NCBI GenBank assembly: GCA_963377175.1
Contig: CAUJNA010003298.1
Span: 88,501-152,500, forward strand
Source: Effrenium voratum
Lineage: Eukaryota; Sar; Dinophyceae; Suessiales; Symbiodiniaceae
Reading direction: 5' to 3'
Length of the DNA: 64,000 bases
Shown here: one piece after another, positions 1 to 10,866 of the stretch
Position numbering within the stretch: the first letter of the stretch is position 1
Layout: each line of letters opens with the position of its first letter
The notes under the pieces: generated by a model
What the model saw: only the letters and a program-made list of their open reading frames with translations
Database searches by the model: none
What the model was told of the DNA's origin: nothing
Program-made: the position numbers and the translations under genes

Positions 1-1360
1 CCGTCACTTCCTCAACCCGGTCATCATCCACAGCTTCACCCGAGTTGTGATTCCGGGTGCTTTGGGTACATTGTGATCTTCTTTGTACTCATTTGCTTCC
101 CTGGGCTACTTCGTGTTCGCCCAAAACCGCACTAAGTCTTAGCCTCATTTCCGCTTTCCAAGACCTTCTTGCAGGGGGGGTGTAACACACCGACATCGAT
201 ATGGCTGTGTCGTTTTTTTTGGGACCCCTCAAAATGGTGGTTTTCCTGTTGTCTTCTTTTAAAACCATCCAACAAAGGAATCCCCGCAAAAAAAGAAGAA
301 GAAGAAGCACAAATCAATGCACACCCATATGGTCTCAGAAGCAATGGTCTCAACCCCGCGAAGCGCTTCGCGAAGCGCTCGGCAGGTGATGGCGCCAACC
401 TCAGAGCTCCAATTCCTCTGAACATGTTTTTTTTGATCTTTTCTTTTTTTCCCTCGAGGGTTTCCTGTTTGCTGTGGGTTTAAAGGGAAGCCAAAGGACG
501 ACCATGTTTGTGGTGCCATATTTTAAGACACACCCACATATGTTATATCTGAAAGGTTCGCATATGGAACAGAGTCCGAGCACATGATTTTTGCTCTATG
601 GAGCCAAGAATACGCCCCCGAAGTCGAGGATCCCGTTTAAATGCGTTTAAATGGGTTGCAGCCCTCTTATCAATCTACCAGGGAATGCCAATTTCTTGGG
701 CCCCCCATGGGGCAAGGGTGACCCAATCCACACCGATTCTCTTTTGTGGGGCAATCACGGCTCATGGCCTATCACGTGTATGCCAATCTTTCACGGCTTT
801 GGAAGTCGCTGGTTTGCGCCAAAAAAAACCACGCGTTTTGCTGGGGATCTCGGAAGACGGGGGAGGCGATGTCAAAGTCCTTCAGCAGGGACTTGCACTG
901 CAAATGGGTTGTTGTCTTTCAAACGGCGTTGTTGCACTGTTGCTTTTCCATGCTTTTTGGTGGGAGGGGACACATGATTTGTGCTAAACAGTTCAAATAC
1001 CCCCAAGCAAATCGGGTATATAGGCCAATGTAGTCACATGGCCAGTATATCATCGGTGTATTCCCCGTTGCCCCAAGGACAAATTTCTTCATGGGCAGCG
1101 GTTTGAGGCCAATTGAAACCTTCCTAGATCCGAGGGGTCCCCTTGAAGAATCCTATGCTGTTTGTGCTGCCAGGCAGCCTCTTGACTTGGCTGCTAGGGA
1201 TGGTCATTGACATCTTGATAGGGGTTTCAGACGGCCAAGTGTTCCTCCGAAGGGAACGATGACCGTGACCCACGCGACCGGAACTTTTATCAAAATACGC
1301 GTGAACACTTTCACGAATGAACTCCCCGTCACCCAAGAACATTTTATTGTTACGAAATTC

Positions 1361-1384
1361 ATATGTATATATATATATATATAT
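1361..1384. repeat. TA microsatellite
   Basis: Uninterrupted alternating TA/AT run directly visible in the sequence, in non-coding surroundings. No function is implied. Confidence 0.9.
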
Positions 1385-1609
1385 TTATTTAGGTGGTATA
1401 TATCTACATATACATATGAGAAAGCCACAACATGTATAGGTATCTCCAGCACCGACTATTCGTTTGAGCCAAAGTACAAGCCAAGGAGCTGCAAGTGGCA
1501 GAGGAAATGTTGCTTCGCATTCTGCGCGAGTGACATCGAGTGACACATGATCTGTACATGACCGAAGTTGGGGGAACTGGGTGGCTCGTCTTTTTTTGGA
1601 CCTCCAAAA

Positions 1610-1757
1610 GCGTGGTATTCAGGGTTGTGGGATCAAGGGGTTTTTCCCCACTTCCGTGATACAAGGGAATCTCCCCCTTTATATGGGGGGTTAGTCTTTG
1701 ATAAGCCCTTTCTGTTGTATCACAGAAGTGGTCATTCCCCACAACCCTGCTGGTATT
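1610..1757. repeat. Imperfect inverted-repeat element
   Basis: The left arm contains GGTATTCAGGGTTGTGGG and, after an insertion-like block, CCACTTCCGTGATACAA. The right arm (about 1703-1757) reads the same motifs in reverse complement: TTGTATCACAGAAGTGG, then CCCCACAACCCT and GGTATTTCC. The two arms can fold on each other with a gap in the left arm. The element is flanked on both sides by the common T-run/GGGACCCC motif, so it may be nested in a larger repeat. It is a MITE-like or introner-like structure by form only. Confidence 0.6.
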
Positions 1758-1898
1758 TCCCAGCGGTTCCCCTTTGAAACCACGAACTAAAACAAGGGGG
1801 TCCCCGAAAAAAGACACGCCCATGTGTCTTACAGTTGCTTCTGGGAAGCTAAGCTTGAGCAGCAGTGCTGGCCTGGAGCCTGGCAAAGTCGTGGAAAG

Positions 1899-2030
1899 GC
1901 AACCTCAAAAATGCGCCACACGCACTGAAGGACTTGAGGCGGTGCAAAAAGTGCGACACCAAGAGCTACCTGCGAAACGGCGACTGTTGCAACATGCTAT
2001 GTGAGCAGTACTATGTGATGCAGAATCCAG
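1899..2030 (+). CDS. Cys-rich exon, function unknown
   Basis: An AG|G acceptor at 1897-1899 opens a frame containing KDLRRCKKCDTKSYLRNG, followed by CCNMLCEQYYVM. Cysteines are arranged as C-x2-C, then a CC pair, then C, with a YY motif after the last one. This spacing suggests a small zinc-binding knuckle. Two donors are possible: GTGAGC at 2001 (exon 1899-2000) or GTGATG at 2015. Reading on past both keeps the frame open to about 2116. I do not recognise the domain. It lies 600 bases upstream of the MYND exon on the same strand and could belong to the same gene, but nothing proves that. The end coordinate is approximate. Confidence 0.5.
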
Positions 2031-2627
2031 GGAGCCAGATGTGGCAGAAAGGACCAGTGGGATCTGGAAAGGTATGGCCTCCACAGACTGGGCCGAAAGC
2101 GGATATGCGGATCTGATTCCCAGGCCCGCCTGCAAGGAATGCAGGTTGAAATGCACACGAATTGGAGGGGTCCATTTGGCCGGAGTTTTTGATGTAGCCC
2201 ATATAGGTGCCTCAAGTACCCAATATGAGCTCTAACTTGAAACCAATTGACTCGGTGGTCCCTACATGGGACACCCACGCCCAGAACTGACACCAGGCCT
2301 TGTTTGTTGAATGGAAGCCACTTTTGGGTCAATGTTTGGTATCTTATACCTTTGCCCTTTATCTTTATGATGGGGGGAGATGTGACTTAAATTCCAGGTT
2401 GAGAGATTCAGGTTTACCCACCCAGTAGGTGTTTAAAGGGTTTCATTGGTCTGCAGAACCAGGGAAATGATTCGAAACGCTGGGCCAACATGGAAACCTT
2501 CGAAAGGGACGCGGTCCCTTCCACAGTCAGGTGCAGTGGAAATGTGGAACATGGGTGTGTGCGTGAGCATATACAGAATATGAATTCTTAAGGTAAGCCC
2601 TGCTCTGCTCCCCCAAGAATTAGATAG
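2031..2627. other. Probable intron, nothing recognised
   Basis: This lies between the Cys-rich exon and the MYND exon. It is mixed-composition DNA with frequent stops in the flanking frames and no clear repeat or RNA gene. Confidence 0.5.
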
Positions 2628-2746
2628 GGCTCATGTTTGCGGATCTCGGTCGAAAGGTTCCGAACCTCAAGGCTTGCCTCGGCTGCGCCAAAGCGCGGCC
2701 CGAGTTCCGGTGCGGCCGCTGCCGCGTGGCGCGCTTCTGCGGCGAG
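2628..2746 (+). CDS. MYND zinc-finger protein, exon with first half of finger
   Basis: The frame encodes CLGC-(8 residues)-CGRC-(5)-FC-GE and stops being protein-like right after GGCGAG. These are the first five zinc ligands of a MYND finger, a protein-interaction zinc domain found in transcriptional regulators, SMYD-type proteins and many protist proteins. The remaining ligands come from the exon starting at 3576, and the join restores C-x2-C-x8-C-x2-C-x5-C-x3-C-x7-H-x3-C, the canonical MYND spacing. The exon ends in phase 0 at GAG|GCAAAC, a GC-type donor. The 3' end is well fixed by the motif. The 5' end is uncertain: an in-frame TAG at 2621-2623 sets the limit and 2628 follows an AG. Upstream exons and the start codon were not found. 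Confidence 0.85.
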
Positions 2747-3575
2747 GCAAACTCCCCGAGCGTTTTGCTCCGAATCGCCCGTTGGGTGGTTTCCTCCATG
2801 GGTGTTTTTTGTTCTCTCTCTCCCTCCTTTTTTGTGAGGGTACCATTGTGTTGGTAAGTTTGAAGGAAAAGCAAATGGGTCCAACTGCTCAAAGAGGACA
2901 ACCCCGAAATGGAACCTACTTGGGGCTTCTGGTCTGGATCATTTTCTCTGCCTGGCTCCATGGCATTGCTTTGGCTTCCCGGAGTTGCTGGAAAACTTGG
3001 AAAGCTCAAACCTTAGTGGCCAAGGTCCTCGGGAAGGCGTGCAAGCGGACGTTTGAAGGTTGTGGCTTATTGTCAGAAAGTTGGGGTTGATGCCGGTGTA
3101 CCAGTTTACAAAAGGGGTGTGCGAGGAAGTTTTGGTGATGCCACAATTGTCCAAGTAGGGTGGTAAAGGTTTATGAGGTTTATCACGAGGCAAATATTTC
3201 GCCGACCGCAATCCCTGTAAACCAACGGTGTTGAAGTAAAGCAAAATCACTTGTAAGCCATCAACTCCTGGGTTGCTGGCCTAGTCATTCAGGTAGAGGA
3301 TAATCATGCCCATGTTCAATAGGTTGCATGAGAGCAGACCAGATCATGTGCAGGGTCTGGCGGGATGTTACATGTTTTTGCTGTTGCTTAGCGCCCAGTT
3401 TGAGCTTCAGAAGCTGTCTCTCTGACAGTTGCAGATAGTTTGTTCTTGGCTGCAAACAACAGCAACTGCCCATTCCTGTGCTTTGCTTTTTTCGTGTTTT
3501 CCTTGTTGTCCCGGCCAAGAAAATGCAACACCATGCAATATCTCGCGCATCCGGGGCAAACACCCAGCCGTCCAG
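2747..3575 (+). other. GC-AG intron splitting the MYND finger
   Basis: This 829-base intron begins GCAAAC and ends CCAG, and the next exon starts with G. The assignment rests on the zinc-ligand spacing across the join, which leaves no choice of bases at either edge apart from the shared G. It contains a short T/C-rich stretch near 2808-2835 and no clear inverted-repeat element. Non-GT donors and a G after the acceptor are established dinoflagellate features. Confidence 0.8.
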
Positions 3576-3666
3576 GCATGCCAGCGCCGCGCCGCCCAGG
3601 AGCACCGACCCTACTGCGGGGAATCTCAGATTGCCGGGCCGCGGGAATCCCGGCCACACCCCCGGA
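3576..3666 (+). CDS. MYND zinc-finger protein, exon with second half of finger
   Basis: The exon starts GCA TGC CAG and encodes ACQRRAAQEHRPYCGE, giving C-x7-H-x3-C, the last three ligands of a MYND finger. Joined in phase 0 to the exon ending at 2746 it completes the domain. After the last cysteine the frame continues GESQIAGPRESRPHPR. A GT donor is possible at 3667, but the frame stays open to 3881, so the 3' end is a guess. No catalytic domain (such as SET) is visible next to the finger, so the protein class beyond 'MYND-containing' is open. Confidence 0.8.
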
Positions 3667-4936
3667 GTGAATTCAGATTCGAAAAGAGTTGGATGTGCGG
3701 GGCGCAAAAAAAAGACGGAGTTTCCAAAACTTTTGGAAAGAGTTGGATGTACATATCCCAGACCTGTGCCTCTAGTCCCGAGATCTCGAGGCGATTCCCC
3801 TACAAATACCCAGAGAAAGGGTGCCGCGTCCGTTTTTCCCTGAGCTGGAGGGGGCTGGAGGTTTGCCCTGCGATCGGGTAAGCAAGCCTATGTTCAATTT
3901 GCCCACACGGACGCCACTGGTCGTTGCCAGTACCGTTGCCGTTGTCATGTGTGTTTGGTTGCTGGTTGAGGTGGTGTTGTTGTTTGCCGCACACGTGTTT
4001 TCCGCAGTCGCCCTTTGTTTGTTCCCCACTTAAACTCAAGAGGCCATCCTCCCGCTTGTGGCTGGCGCAACTTAAGCAAATGCGTCAATTCCAAAAGCGG
4101 ACCCTTTGGCCTCTTCCCTTTCGCTTACTTTGTTTCATCCTCGCCCGAAACACTGTTAATTTCTCCAAATGTTGCAAGGAGCTCAGGAATAAGTAGCCTT
4201 CCTGTAATTTACGATGGTTTGGTTGCTGGTTACTTACATCTTTAGGACAGCATCAATATCACCAGACTTCAATTGAAATCCATGCAAATCCCCTTACGTA
4301 GAGAACGGGTGCATGAATGAGAACCGACCAGAAGAATAGCTTTCTTCTCACCTGACTTTGGCGCTGTCTTGTTTACATAGCAGATCTTCGTTCCACATAC
4401 GCCCGAATCCCCTGTCGGGCGTTTTAGTCGGTTTCCTGCACCCCATGTTGGTAGAACCACGTCATAGCATGGTCGTTATTTGGTACAATCATATTGGTGT
4501 TGGTCATGTAGGTTATGTATGTAAACCATACAGTTTGATTGTCTGACCGTGTTGGTAGAACCAAAAGTCAAGGGCTTGGAGTGCTCATGCGTTGAGCCAC
4601 CTCCGATGCTTCAGTGGCACCCTTTTCCTTTTGCTGTCTGGATGTACAAGATATGGTCAACCCAAATGTGGGTTCCAAGCAACGAAAACATGGGCCCATG
4701 AAAGCGACATCCTGAAAGTTGCTCTCAGACTGTGTTAGTTTCAAGTTGACACCACCCCCCATCTTGAGACTTGCATGGGGGGCCTTCCGAGCCTTGCTTC
4801 TTTGAACCCCAACAGATTTGGGGATTTTGAGAATTGTTTAGATTTGCGACAGATCTCGTCAAATGCTTGAATTGTAAGGGATCAACCAAACAGCTTTCAC
4901 AGAGTCCATGGGTTTCTGATGGCGTTTCCCGGCCGA
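3667..4936. other. Probable intron, no firm exon
   Basis: Long stretch without a convincing exon. A weak + strand coding-like segment occurs at about 4038-4130 (contains RLWLAQLKQMRQFQKR), but it has no convincing splice pair. The rest is repeat-like sequence with recurrent 'gtaggttatgtatg' and 'tggtagaacca' motifs at 4440-4560. Confidence 0.45.
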
Positions 4937-4975
4937 GGTGCACCGCCAGATGATGCGTCGGCGGCCGCGATCTCG
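4937..4975 (+). CDS. Short exon candidate
   Basis: A GC-rich island bounded by an AG|G acceptor (4935-4937) and a GTGAGA donor (4976). Two + frames are open through it, one giving VHRQMMRRRPRSR and one giving GAPPDDASAAAIS-like residues. The frame therefore cannot be fixed from this piece alone. An inverted-repeat element begins about 60 bases further on, inside the presumed intron. No function can be assigned. Confidence 0.3.
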
Positions 4976-5034
4976 GTGAGAGACGCCGGTTTGTTGGGTT
5001 GAAGGGGATGGCAACTGGAGACTTTAGTAGTTGA

Positions 5035-5174
5035 GGATGTTGACCCCATATTAGTCAGCCCCAGTTTATTAATAGGGGGGTGGGGGCCGCTCCAAAAGTG
5101 GTCTGATTCCCACATTTGACTCAGGTACACCCCCCTAGTATTAAACTGGGGTTGAGTAATATGGGGTCAACATC
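5035..5174. repeat. Near-perfect terminal inverted-repeat element
   Basis: Arms of about 45 bases (5035-5080 and 5130-5174) are near-perfect reverse complements. Both begin GATGTTGACCCCATATTA when read inward and end in TAGGGGGG. The spacer is about 49 bases. No coding capacity exists, so by form it is a MITE-like or introner-like element. Because the inverted repeat runs out to the flanking GAT/ATC, no separate target duplication can be read. Confidence 0.8.
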
Positions 5175-5442
5175 ACGACTTGAGCATGTTGCGGTTCACC
5201 ACTCACGAACCAAAACTTAAAAGAAGCGCGCACTCAAAACTCCCAGAGGTGATTAGATAGCAGCTGGAGTTGGGGGGAGCCGAGAGCACAGTTTCGAGTC
5301 AGCTCTTCGCGTGTGCACAATCAACAGACATTGGCGTCCCTTGGCCCATTCAGTCATCCTCTACAGCTTTGTTGGCACAGCCACGAGGAAACCGCCCACC
5401 TCCCCCCCCCTCCTGCACGAATTTGTTCTGGGGTGAATTTTT
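5175..5442. other. Non-coding spacer
   Basis: No exon or clear repeat was recognised. A run of C at 5399-5411 precedes the open segment that follows. Confidence 0.4.
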
Positions 5443-5755
5443 AGAGCTCGCCACACTCACCCTGCCATAGGAGCGGCCCCAGAAAAGAAAAGGCGCAACA
5501 CCAACCACAACAAAGCCAACCGGCCCCAAGTTGGGTCTCCGCGAACAACACCCCAACCGAGAAACAAGAAACACATTGGGGACCAAAGCGGCTGTGGGGT
5601 CTCCGAGGGCAACAAGCTCAACCTAAGCCCAGTAAAACGAAGGGTGCCGCGGAGACGACTGGTGGAAGACTAAGAAGCCATCCCGCAGGGTGGCCAAAAG
5701 GAGAAGGCCCAAAAAGGGGTGACCCAGCGGGTCTTGGGCCGCGTCTGACAAGCTG
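5443..5755 (+). CDS. Open Lys/Pro/Gln-rich segment, possible exon
   Basis: One + frame stays open for about 105 codons between a TAG just upstream and a TGA at the end, without an ATG start. The product is low-complexity and basic (contains KPSKTKGAAETTGG and GWPKGEGPKRGDP). A second + frame is also open across 5471-5610 and begins after a clear AG|G (CCATAG|GAGCGG). Two overlapping open frames and no domain make this weak. It could be an exon of a disordered protein or a chance opening in GC-rich repeat DNA. Confidence 0.25.
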
Positions 5756-8700
5756 ACGCGCTTGAGTCTGAGATCGGCGGACCGGTTTCCATGTGACGGG
5801 CAACGCAAAGGACGCACCGGAGTCTACTATCCCCGGGCGGTTATTCCCTTACTTGGATGCTCATCTTAGCTTACGATCGTGGCCCAACTGGCCGACTGGG
5901 CCCTCATATCCCCAGGACAAGACCTACTTGCCTGAGGTAGGTCGAACATTCATGCGTTGCTGATGTTTTGCATGATGGGCATGGCCCTACTTTGACCAGC
6001 ACAGCCATCCATCACTAGTTTGTTTTTGCCTCCGGAAAATCTTCACCTCGGACGAACAATCCTGTCGATTCACAGGAGGTGTTCCCCCAACAAGTGCAGG
6101 ATCCATGAAGAAGAATGATAAGGCGCCCAAAACAACAATCAGAAAACAAACACCTCAAAATCGGGTACATTAAGGTGACATCATCACATTTCGTAGGTTC
6201 CTCTGATTGAAAACTCAAATGAAAACCCCACATGGGGGTTGATCAATACTCTTGGCCCCAAAATGACCATGGGCAAGTGGTGAAAGTCATCTTTGTTGGG
6301 TGATTTCCATGTTTCCATGTACTGTACTGCTATTGGATTGGATCTTTAGACTTTAACTTTTTTGGGAAATAATGGTGTTTTCCAATAAACCCCAAAAAGT
6401 TAACATTTTTGCGGGGGGGGCAACAGCAACCAAGTGTATCAGGGACCATTTCATCAACCCCCACATGTTCCTGGCCCCAACAAATACCTTCACCGCTGAG
6501 CCCAAAACCAAGGCCGGTGAAGCGCATTGGCTGCTTTCACTAGGCTTGCGACAGGCGAGTCGGGAGACATGGACGAAATTCCATGGCTCGTTTGGTTTTT
6601 TTTGGGGGAGAGGGAAAGCAAAAGGAGAACCGTTCATGCAGCCTCCCTCTAATAGGTTTGGAGCGCGGTGGTTTGGTGGTTAGGAACATGTTTCAGTTTC
6701 TCTACAGACTCTACCCTCAAACACCTTTTGGGTTCGAAAGCCCCGAACAACCAATCCAACCAAAGAAAGGGAGGCTGAGTGAAGCCATTCGGGGGCTCCG
6801 ATTTCGGCCCAAGCCACCTGGGGTTTCGATCCGGGCCCCGGAAGTGTCGATCCGGGTGGGTTTTGACGCAGGGCGCGGCGGTTTCTTTGGGGGAACCCCC
6901 AGTTTTGAAATGGCGGGCCCGAGGGAACTCTGAACGCCTAGAGGTGTAAGTTCGAGATTTGAGGTGGCGTGTGTAATTTTTAGGGGTTAGGGCACTATGG
7001 CTTGGGGCTTCTTTTTTGGGGGGAACCTGGGAACGGCCCAAGAACTGAAACTGATATTGCGACCAGGGACTTGGGCGTTGGGAATATGAACCCCGGGTTC
7101 TTGCTCAAATCCAGTGAGCACATGAGTATTGATTATTGGCTCGTTTCAATTCAACCAAGGCTTTCCTTATCTCTTCGAGCCTCAAAAGAGGCTGCTGATG
7201 GGGCAAGCCCTGCCAACCCCGAGCAAAATAGTCTTGTGTCTCATGTCACATATATGTTAACCCTATCACTTACCCCCTACAAGAAGAGTAAGAGCGTCCA
7301 GGTTAGCATTTTGTGTTTTTCCCGCGCCGGTCAGGTAGGGTATTTCACCAAGGTATGTACCGAACCGGGTTGTTCGTGGCGTTACTGCAACTACCCTGAG
7401 CCTGCAGCCCACTGATTAGAAATGACAATTCGCAAATGTTGTGTTCCAAGCGGCGATGATACCAGTTGCTCGGTGAACCTGGTGGAAAGCTGGGATTCAC
7501 GGGTGACTTTCATGATGCCACGAGCGATCGGTGTGCTAAAGTTTTTCTGGAGAGGGGACTTTGGGGGCACATGGGGCACCTTTTCTTGCGAGTTCACCTG
7601 GGAGGAAAACAAGCAATTCCGCATGTGATGAATCCCTTCCTGGGTTCTCGCAGCGGCGTGGTTTTTGGTATCGTTCTAGTGGTTTGCCCAAATGGGACTA
7701 CCACTTTTGTATCAATGGCCGCTTTGCAGAGCTGTTCCCACGTCCGAGTGCAGTGCAGGGTGTTTTTTAAATAGAAATCTGGAAACACTCGGCGCAATCC
7801 TTGCCGAAAGGAATCAAAACGACAACTCAGGAAAGATATCATCTTGTGCCTCTTTGGTTTGACCTTGGCAAGACACATCGGAAGTGAGAAACTGGCTTCC
7901 TCACCAAGTGCTTCGATGGCAAAGCACTGAGCATGATATTCTGATTGTTCTTAGTGGGCCAGCCCAAGCACCCATGCATATTTTTGGTGCACACTGTGCT
8001 TCAACTTGGCCTAGATCGCTGGCAGGCCGACTGCCACGATCTATATTTTGTTTTTTGTTTTGTTTTTTTTGTAGCGCTTTCATCACTTAGGGCGAACACG
8101 ACCAACTTGGCAAGTTGGGCCTGGCAGTCTGCACCCTTCAAGTTTTGACCAGGCTTCTCTCGAAAAGATGTGCCCAGTTCTTAGCCTTCAGCGCCCCTTA
8201 TGAAAGAAGTTGAATCTCGAACAATGGCAGCGTGGGCCCAGTGGATTCTGACTGGCCAAGAATTGTGCTTAACCCTACAAGGTAGATTCGCAAGCCCGTT
8301 GATTCAGGTGGGCGCGACGGTTTAGGTGGCCAGCCATTGGGGCGATCGGGATCCACTGGATGTCGATCTACCCCATCCCCCCTCAGACTAGTTGGGGCAA
8401 GCGCTGAATTTAGATTAGAATGGAAATGGGGGGGCCTTCACCCCACACAGATCGCTCTCCCCTTGTGCTGTGAATTAGCTCTTTGTGAACCAACATCAGC
8501 TACACCCTGGCAAATTGAAGCGTGGATTCTTCCTTTCCTTGCTTTGTATTTCATGAGTTGACATCCCATCCAGCAGTGCCTCTCCAGGTGGTAGGTAGCC
8601 ATACCTTCCGTTTGGCGAAGGTCTGAGCCTCAAAATAACGATTCAATCGGTAGGAAATTGGTATTGGCCTTCCTCAGGCCAAGTGGATCTTTGGAGCAAC

Positions 8701-10775
8701 CCACAGCGGTGTTTCAAGTTGCCTTGATGCACAAAAAGGCTATAGCGACGGCGTCAAACACGAATGTTTAAGTTATCCAAATGGCAATAAAACCGCGATG
8801 AGTTGTGATTTGATACTTCTTGCACCCGTGCTACATCGTCAGCTTTCGACCGAGCAAGCCCACAGTTGAGCATCTGTCGCTAGGACGGAAAGGTGGTCGG
8901 CCAGAGGCAGCTGTCTGAGCAGGAGGCGGGAGGATTGTTCCTCAGGATTGTTCCTCGGAAAATGCCCACACTTGGAATCCCCTGTTTGTTGGTTTTCTTT
9001 TTTTGGGGGCCTCCAAGTTTGAGACGGTTTTTGAGACGGTTTTGAGAGGTCCCTTTGGGTACTTTTGAGCTTGTTGCCCTTCGAGCCACGCCATCGACGC
9101 ATGACAACTTGGGAGATTGACAAGATGGGCGGAATTTGTGGGGCGAATCCCCTGTTCCCTAGCAACAAACGGTCCACACAATGACGCCCCTTCTTGGGGC
9201 CGCCGTATTTAAAGACGGCAAACAAAATCCCACCAAGGTTTCAAGCGGGCCTCCGATGTTGGTCAAACCTCAAGCCATCGCGACGGTTTCCCAGTGCCAA
9301 GGGCCGCGTTTCTTGCACTGGGCGGTGCAACGGATGGTAGGAATCTTGTAACCTTTTGGAGCACCGTATCCCGACGTGCATACAGTTTCATACAGTGTCT
9401 CACTGTTTGTTGGGGTATGTTGGATGACCGTCAACCCAGTTCTCAATAGAGACACCTGGCTTTTCCATGTATGCTTCATTTGGCAAAGGTACATATGGGG
9501 ACTGGCAAAACCACGCTTTTCAACCGGCGTGTATTCTTAAAAGTCCCAACCCACGCCGAACAAGTTTTACAGGGGTGGTTGGACGAGCATCTTGTGTTGG
9601 GAAGTTTACGTGAACGAATTTGGACTACGTATGCCCATCCACGATTGCGAGGGCTTTGTTCCAGCCCGGCCGGGATTGTGCCGAAAAGTGGTTCGGAATC
9701 TTGCTCATGGTATTCGCTGTTTTTGCTTCAGCAGAACACTCTGTGCTTTTTCCTGTTGGTGTGGGGGAATCGGGTTACTGGCAAGCACATCGTTTGCCGA
9801 AGGTTCCGGAAGCGCACATGCAAGCCATGAGGGGCAAGTAGGTGACCAACAAACCTGGAAAATCATAAACCTCGGCTGAAACTGGTATGGGGGTCGCAAA
9901 CGCAAGGCCGAGGCTCGTTTGAGAGTACGGGGACCCATCGACCCATCATGGCTTCGCTTTCCCTCTGCTTTTTTCAAGCACCCCCAAAAGAATTAGGATT
10001 ACCCTTTGAACAAAATGACACGAGCTGTGTTTGTAAAACCTCCAGATGGGTGTCATGGAATTTGTCAAGTTGGGTGCTCAAGGAACTAGCGCCTTGAAAA
10101 CAGAGCTTGGCTTGGTCAGCGTAGGCGCTCCGTTCCGAAACTGGTCTTGGGGTATCGAAGATTTTGACCGTCGCTCTTGTTGCCATTTCAAGAGTATTTG
10201 GGGGTGTCTTTTTGCATGTACCCCAAGATGGGGGGGGGGGGGGTTCCTTGTGGTTTCCTGAGAAAACCACCAAAAGAGGGCTCCCCGGACGAAGACAGAC
10301 CCACTTAACGTACTTATAAATGGGGGGCAAGCTGTGGGTAGTGGACTGACCTGAGGAAGGTGTGTGATAGTACAGGCATCAGTACAATTATGTTTCTCTC
10401 ATGACAATGAGGTACTTTGGTTTAATTGTGCTCCAAAATCTCACTCTAAGTATCTCACTTCCTGAGTTCCTGGACTTTAGAACTTTGGGCAATGACCGTT
10501 TTAGTGGTAAATCAACAGTTTGGTCACTTTTTTGGGCCAATCAGCGAGTTATTTAGGCTCTGGCACCCCTGCTCTCCCCACGCTGCCCTGGAACCGAACA
10601 GGGGGGTTCACGGTTTGGGCCATTCGGATCTTCTGGGCACCATGTCCATACGGGATGAGAATGGGTTTATGAAAATAGGCCCAAATCCGAAGAATGGAGA
10701 GCTTGGTCGTTGGTGTTCCTTCTTCGGTTGGTTTCCGGTTGGTTTCCCACCAACAAGAGGTTACCCTCCAAAAAG
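5756..10775. other. Long intron-like stretch with repeats
   Basis: Five kilobases without a firm exon. The start of a GGTTGATCAA-type element lies at 6229-6300. A weak open segment at 6779-6931 has an internal SIR duplication. Two further weak + strand segments are 8280-8420 and 9600-9720 (contains MPIHDCEGFVPARPGLC). The TTTGGTTTCC/AAAGGGAAACC block recurs, and there is a G run near 10230-10243. None of the weak segments has both a convincing acceptor and donor. Confidence 0.45.
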
Positions 10776-10866
10776 CACCGTGGTATGCTCACGCCAGCTC
10801 TGGGACTACATCACCGCATCCAAGCGCGGCCTGGCGCGGCTCCTCTTCGGGCGGAACGGCCCTTCG
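10776..10866 (+). CDS. Exon, function unknown
   Basis: The codons are strongly coding-like: CTC, GAC, TAC, ATC, ACC, AAG, CGC and GGC dominate. The frame encodes SRQLWDYITASKRGLAR followed by LLFGRNGPS. The 3' end sits at a GT donor (CCTTCG|GTGCCG). The 5' edge is uncertain: the best AG lies at 10796-10797 but is not followed by G, so the start is approximate. The predicted peptide is a basic amphipathic helix-like piece with no recognised domain. Confidence 0.55.

Larger units (their letters stand above)
1..1898. other. Intron-like or intergenic repeats, no supported exon
   Basis: No frame here shows convincing coding character. The stretch carries motifs that recur all over the window, such as a T-run followed by GGGACCCC and a GGTTTCC/TTTAAA block (196-310, 1590-1610, 1790-1825). 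It also has a purine-rich GAA run near 290-312, a palindromic GCGAAGCGCTTCGCG block near 355-375, a TA microsatellite and an inverted-repeat element listed separately. I read it as intron or intergenic DNA. Confidence 0.6.

Noticed and set aside
9471..9530. A GTGKTT stretch resembling a P-loop
   Set aside because: The glycine needed four residues before GKT is missing, and the frame lacks coding codon use and splice edges.
5756..10775. rRNA, tRNA, CRISPR or prokaryotic operon features
   Set aside because: None was visible here or elsewhere in the window: no conserved RNA blocks, no regular repeat-spacer pattern, no ribosome-binding sites with long frames.
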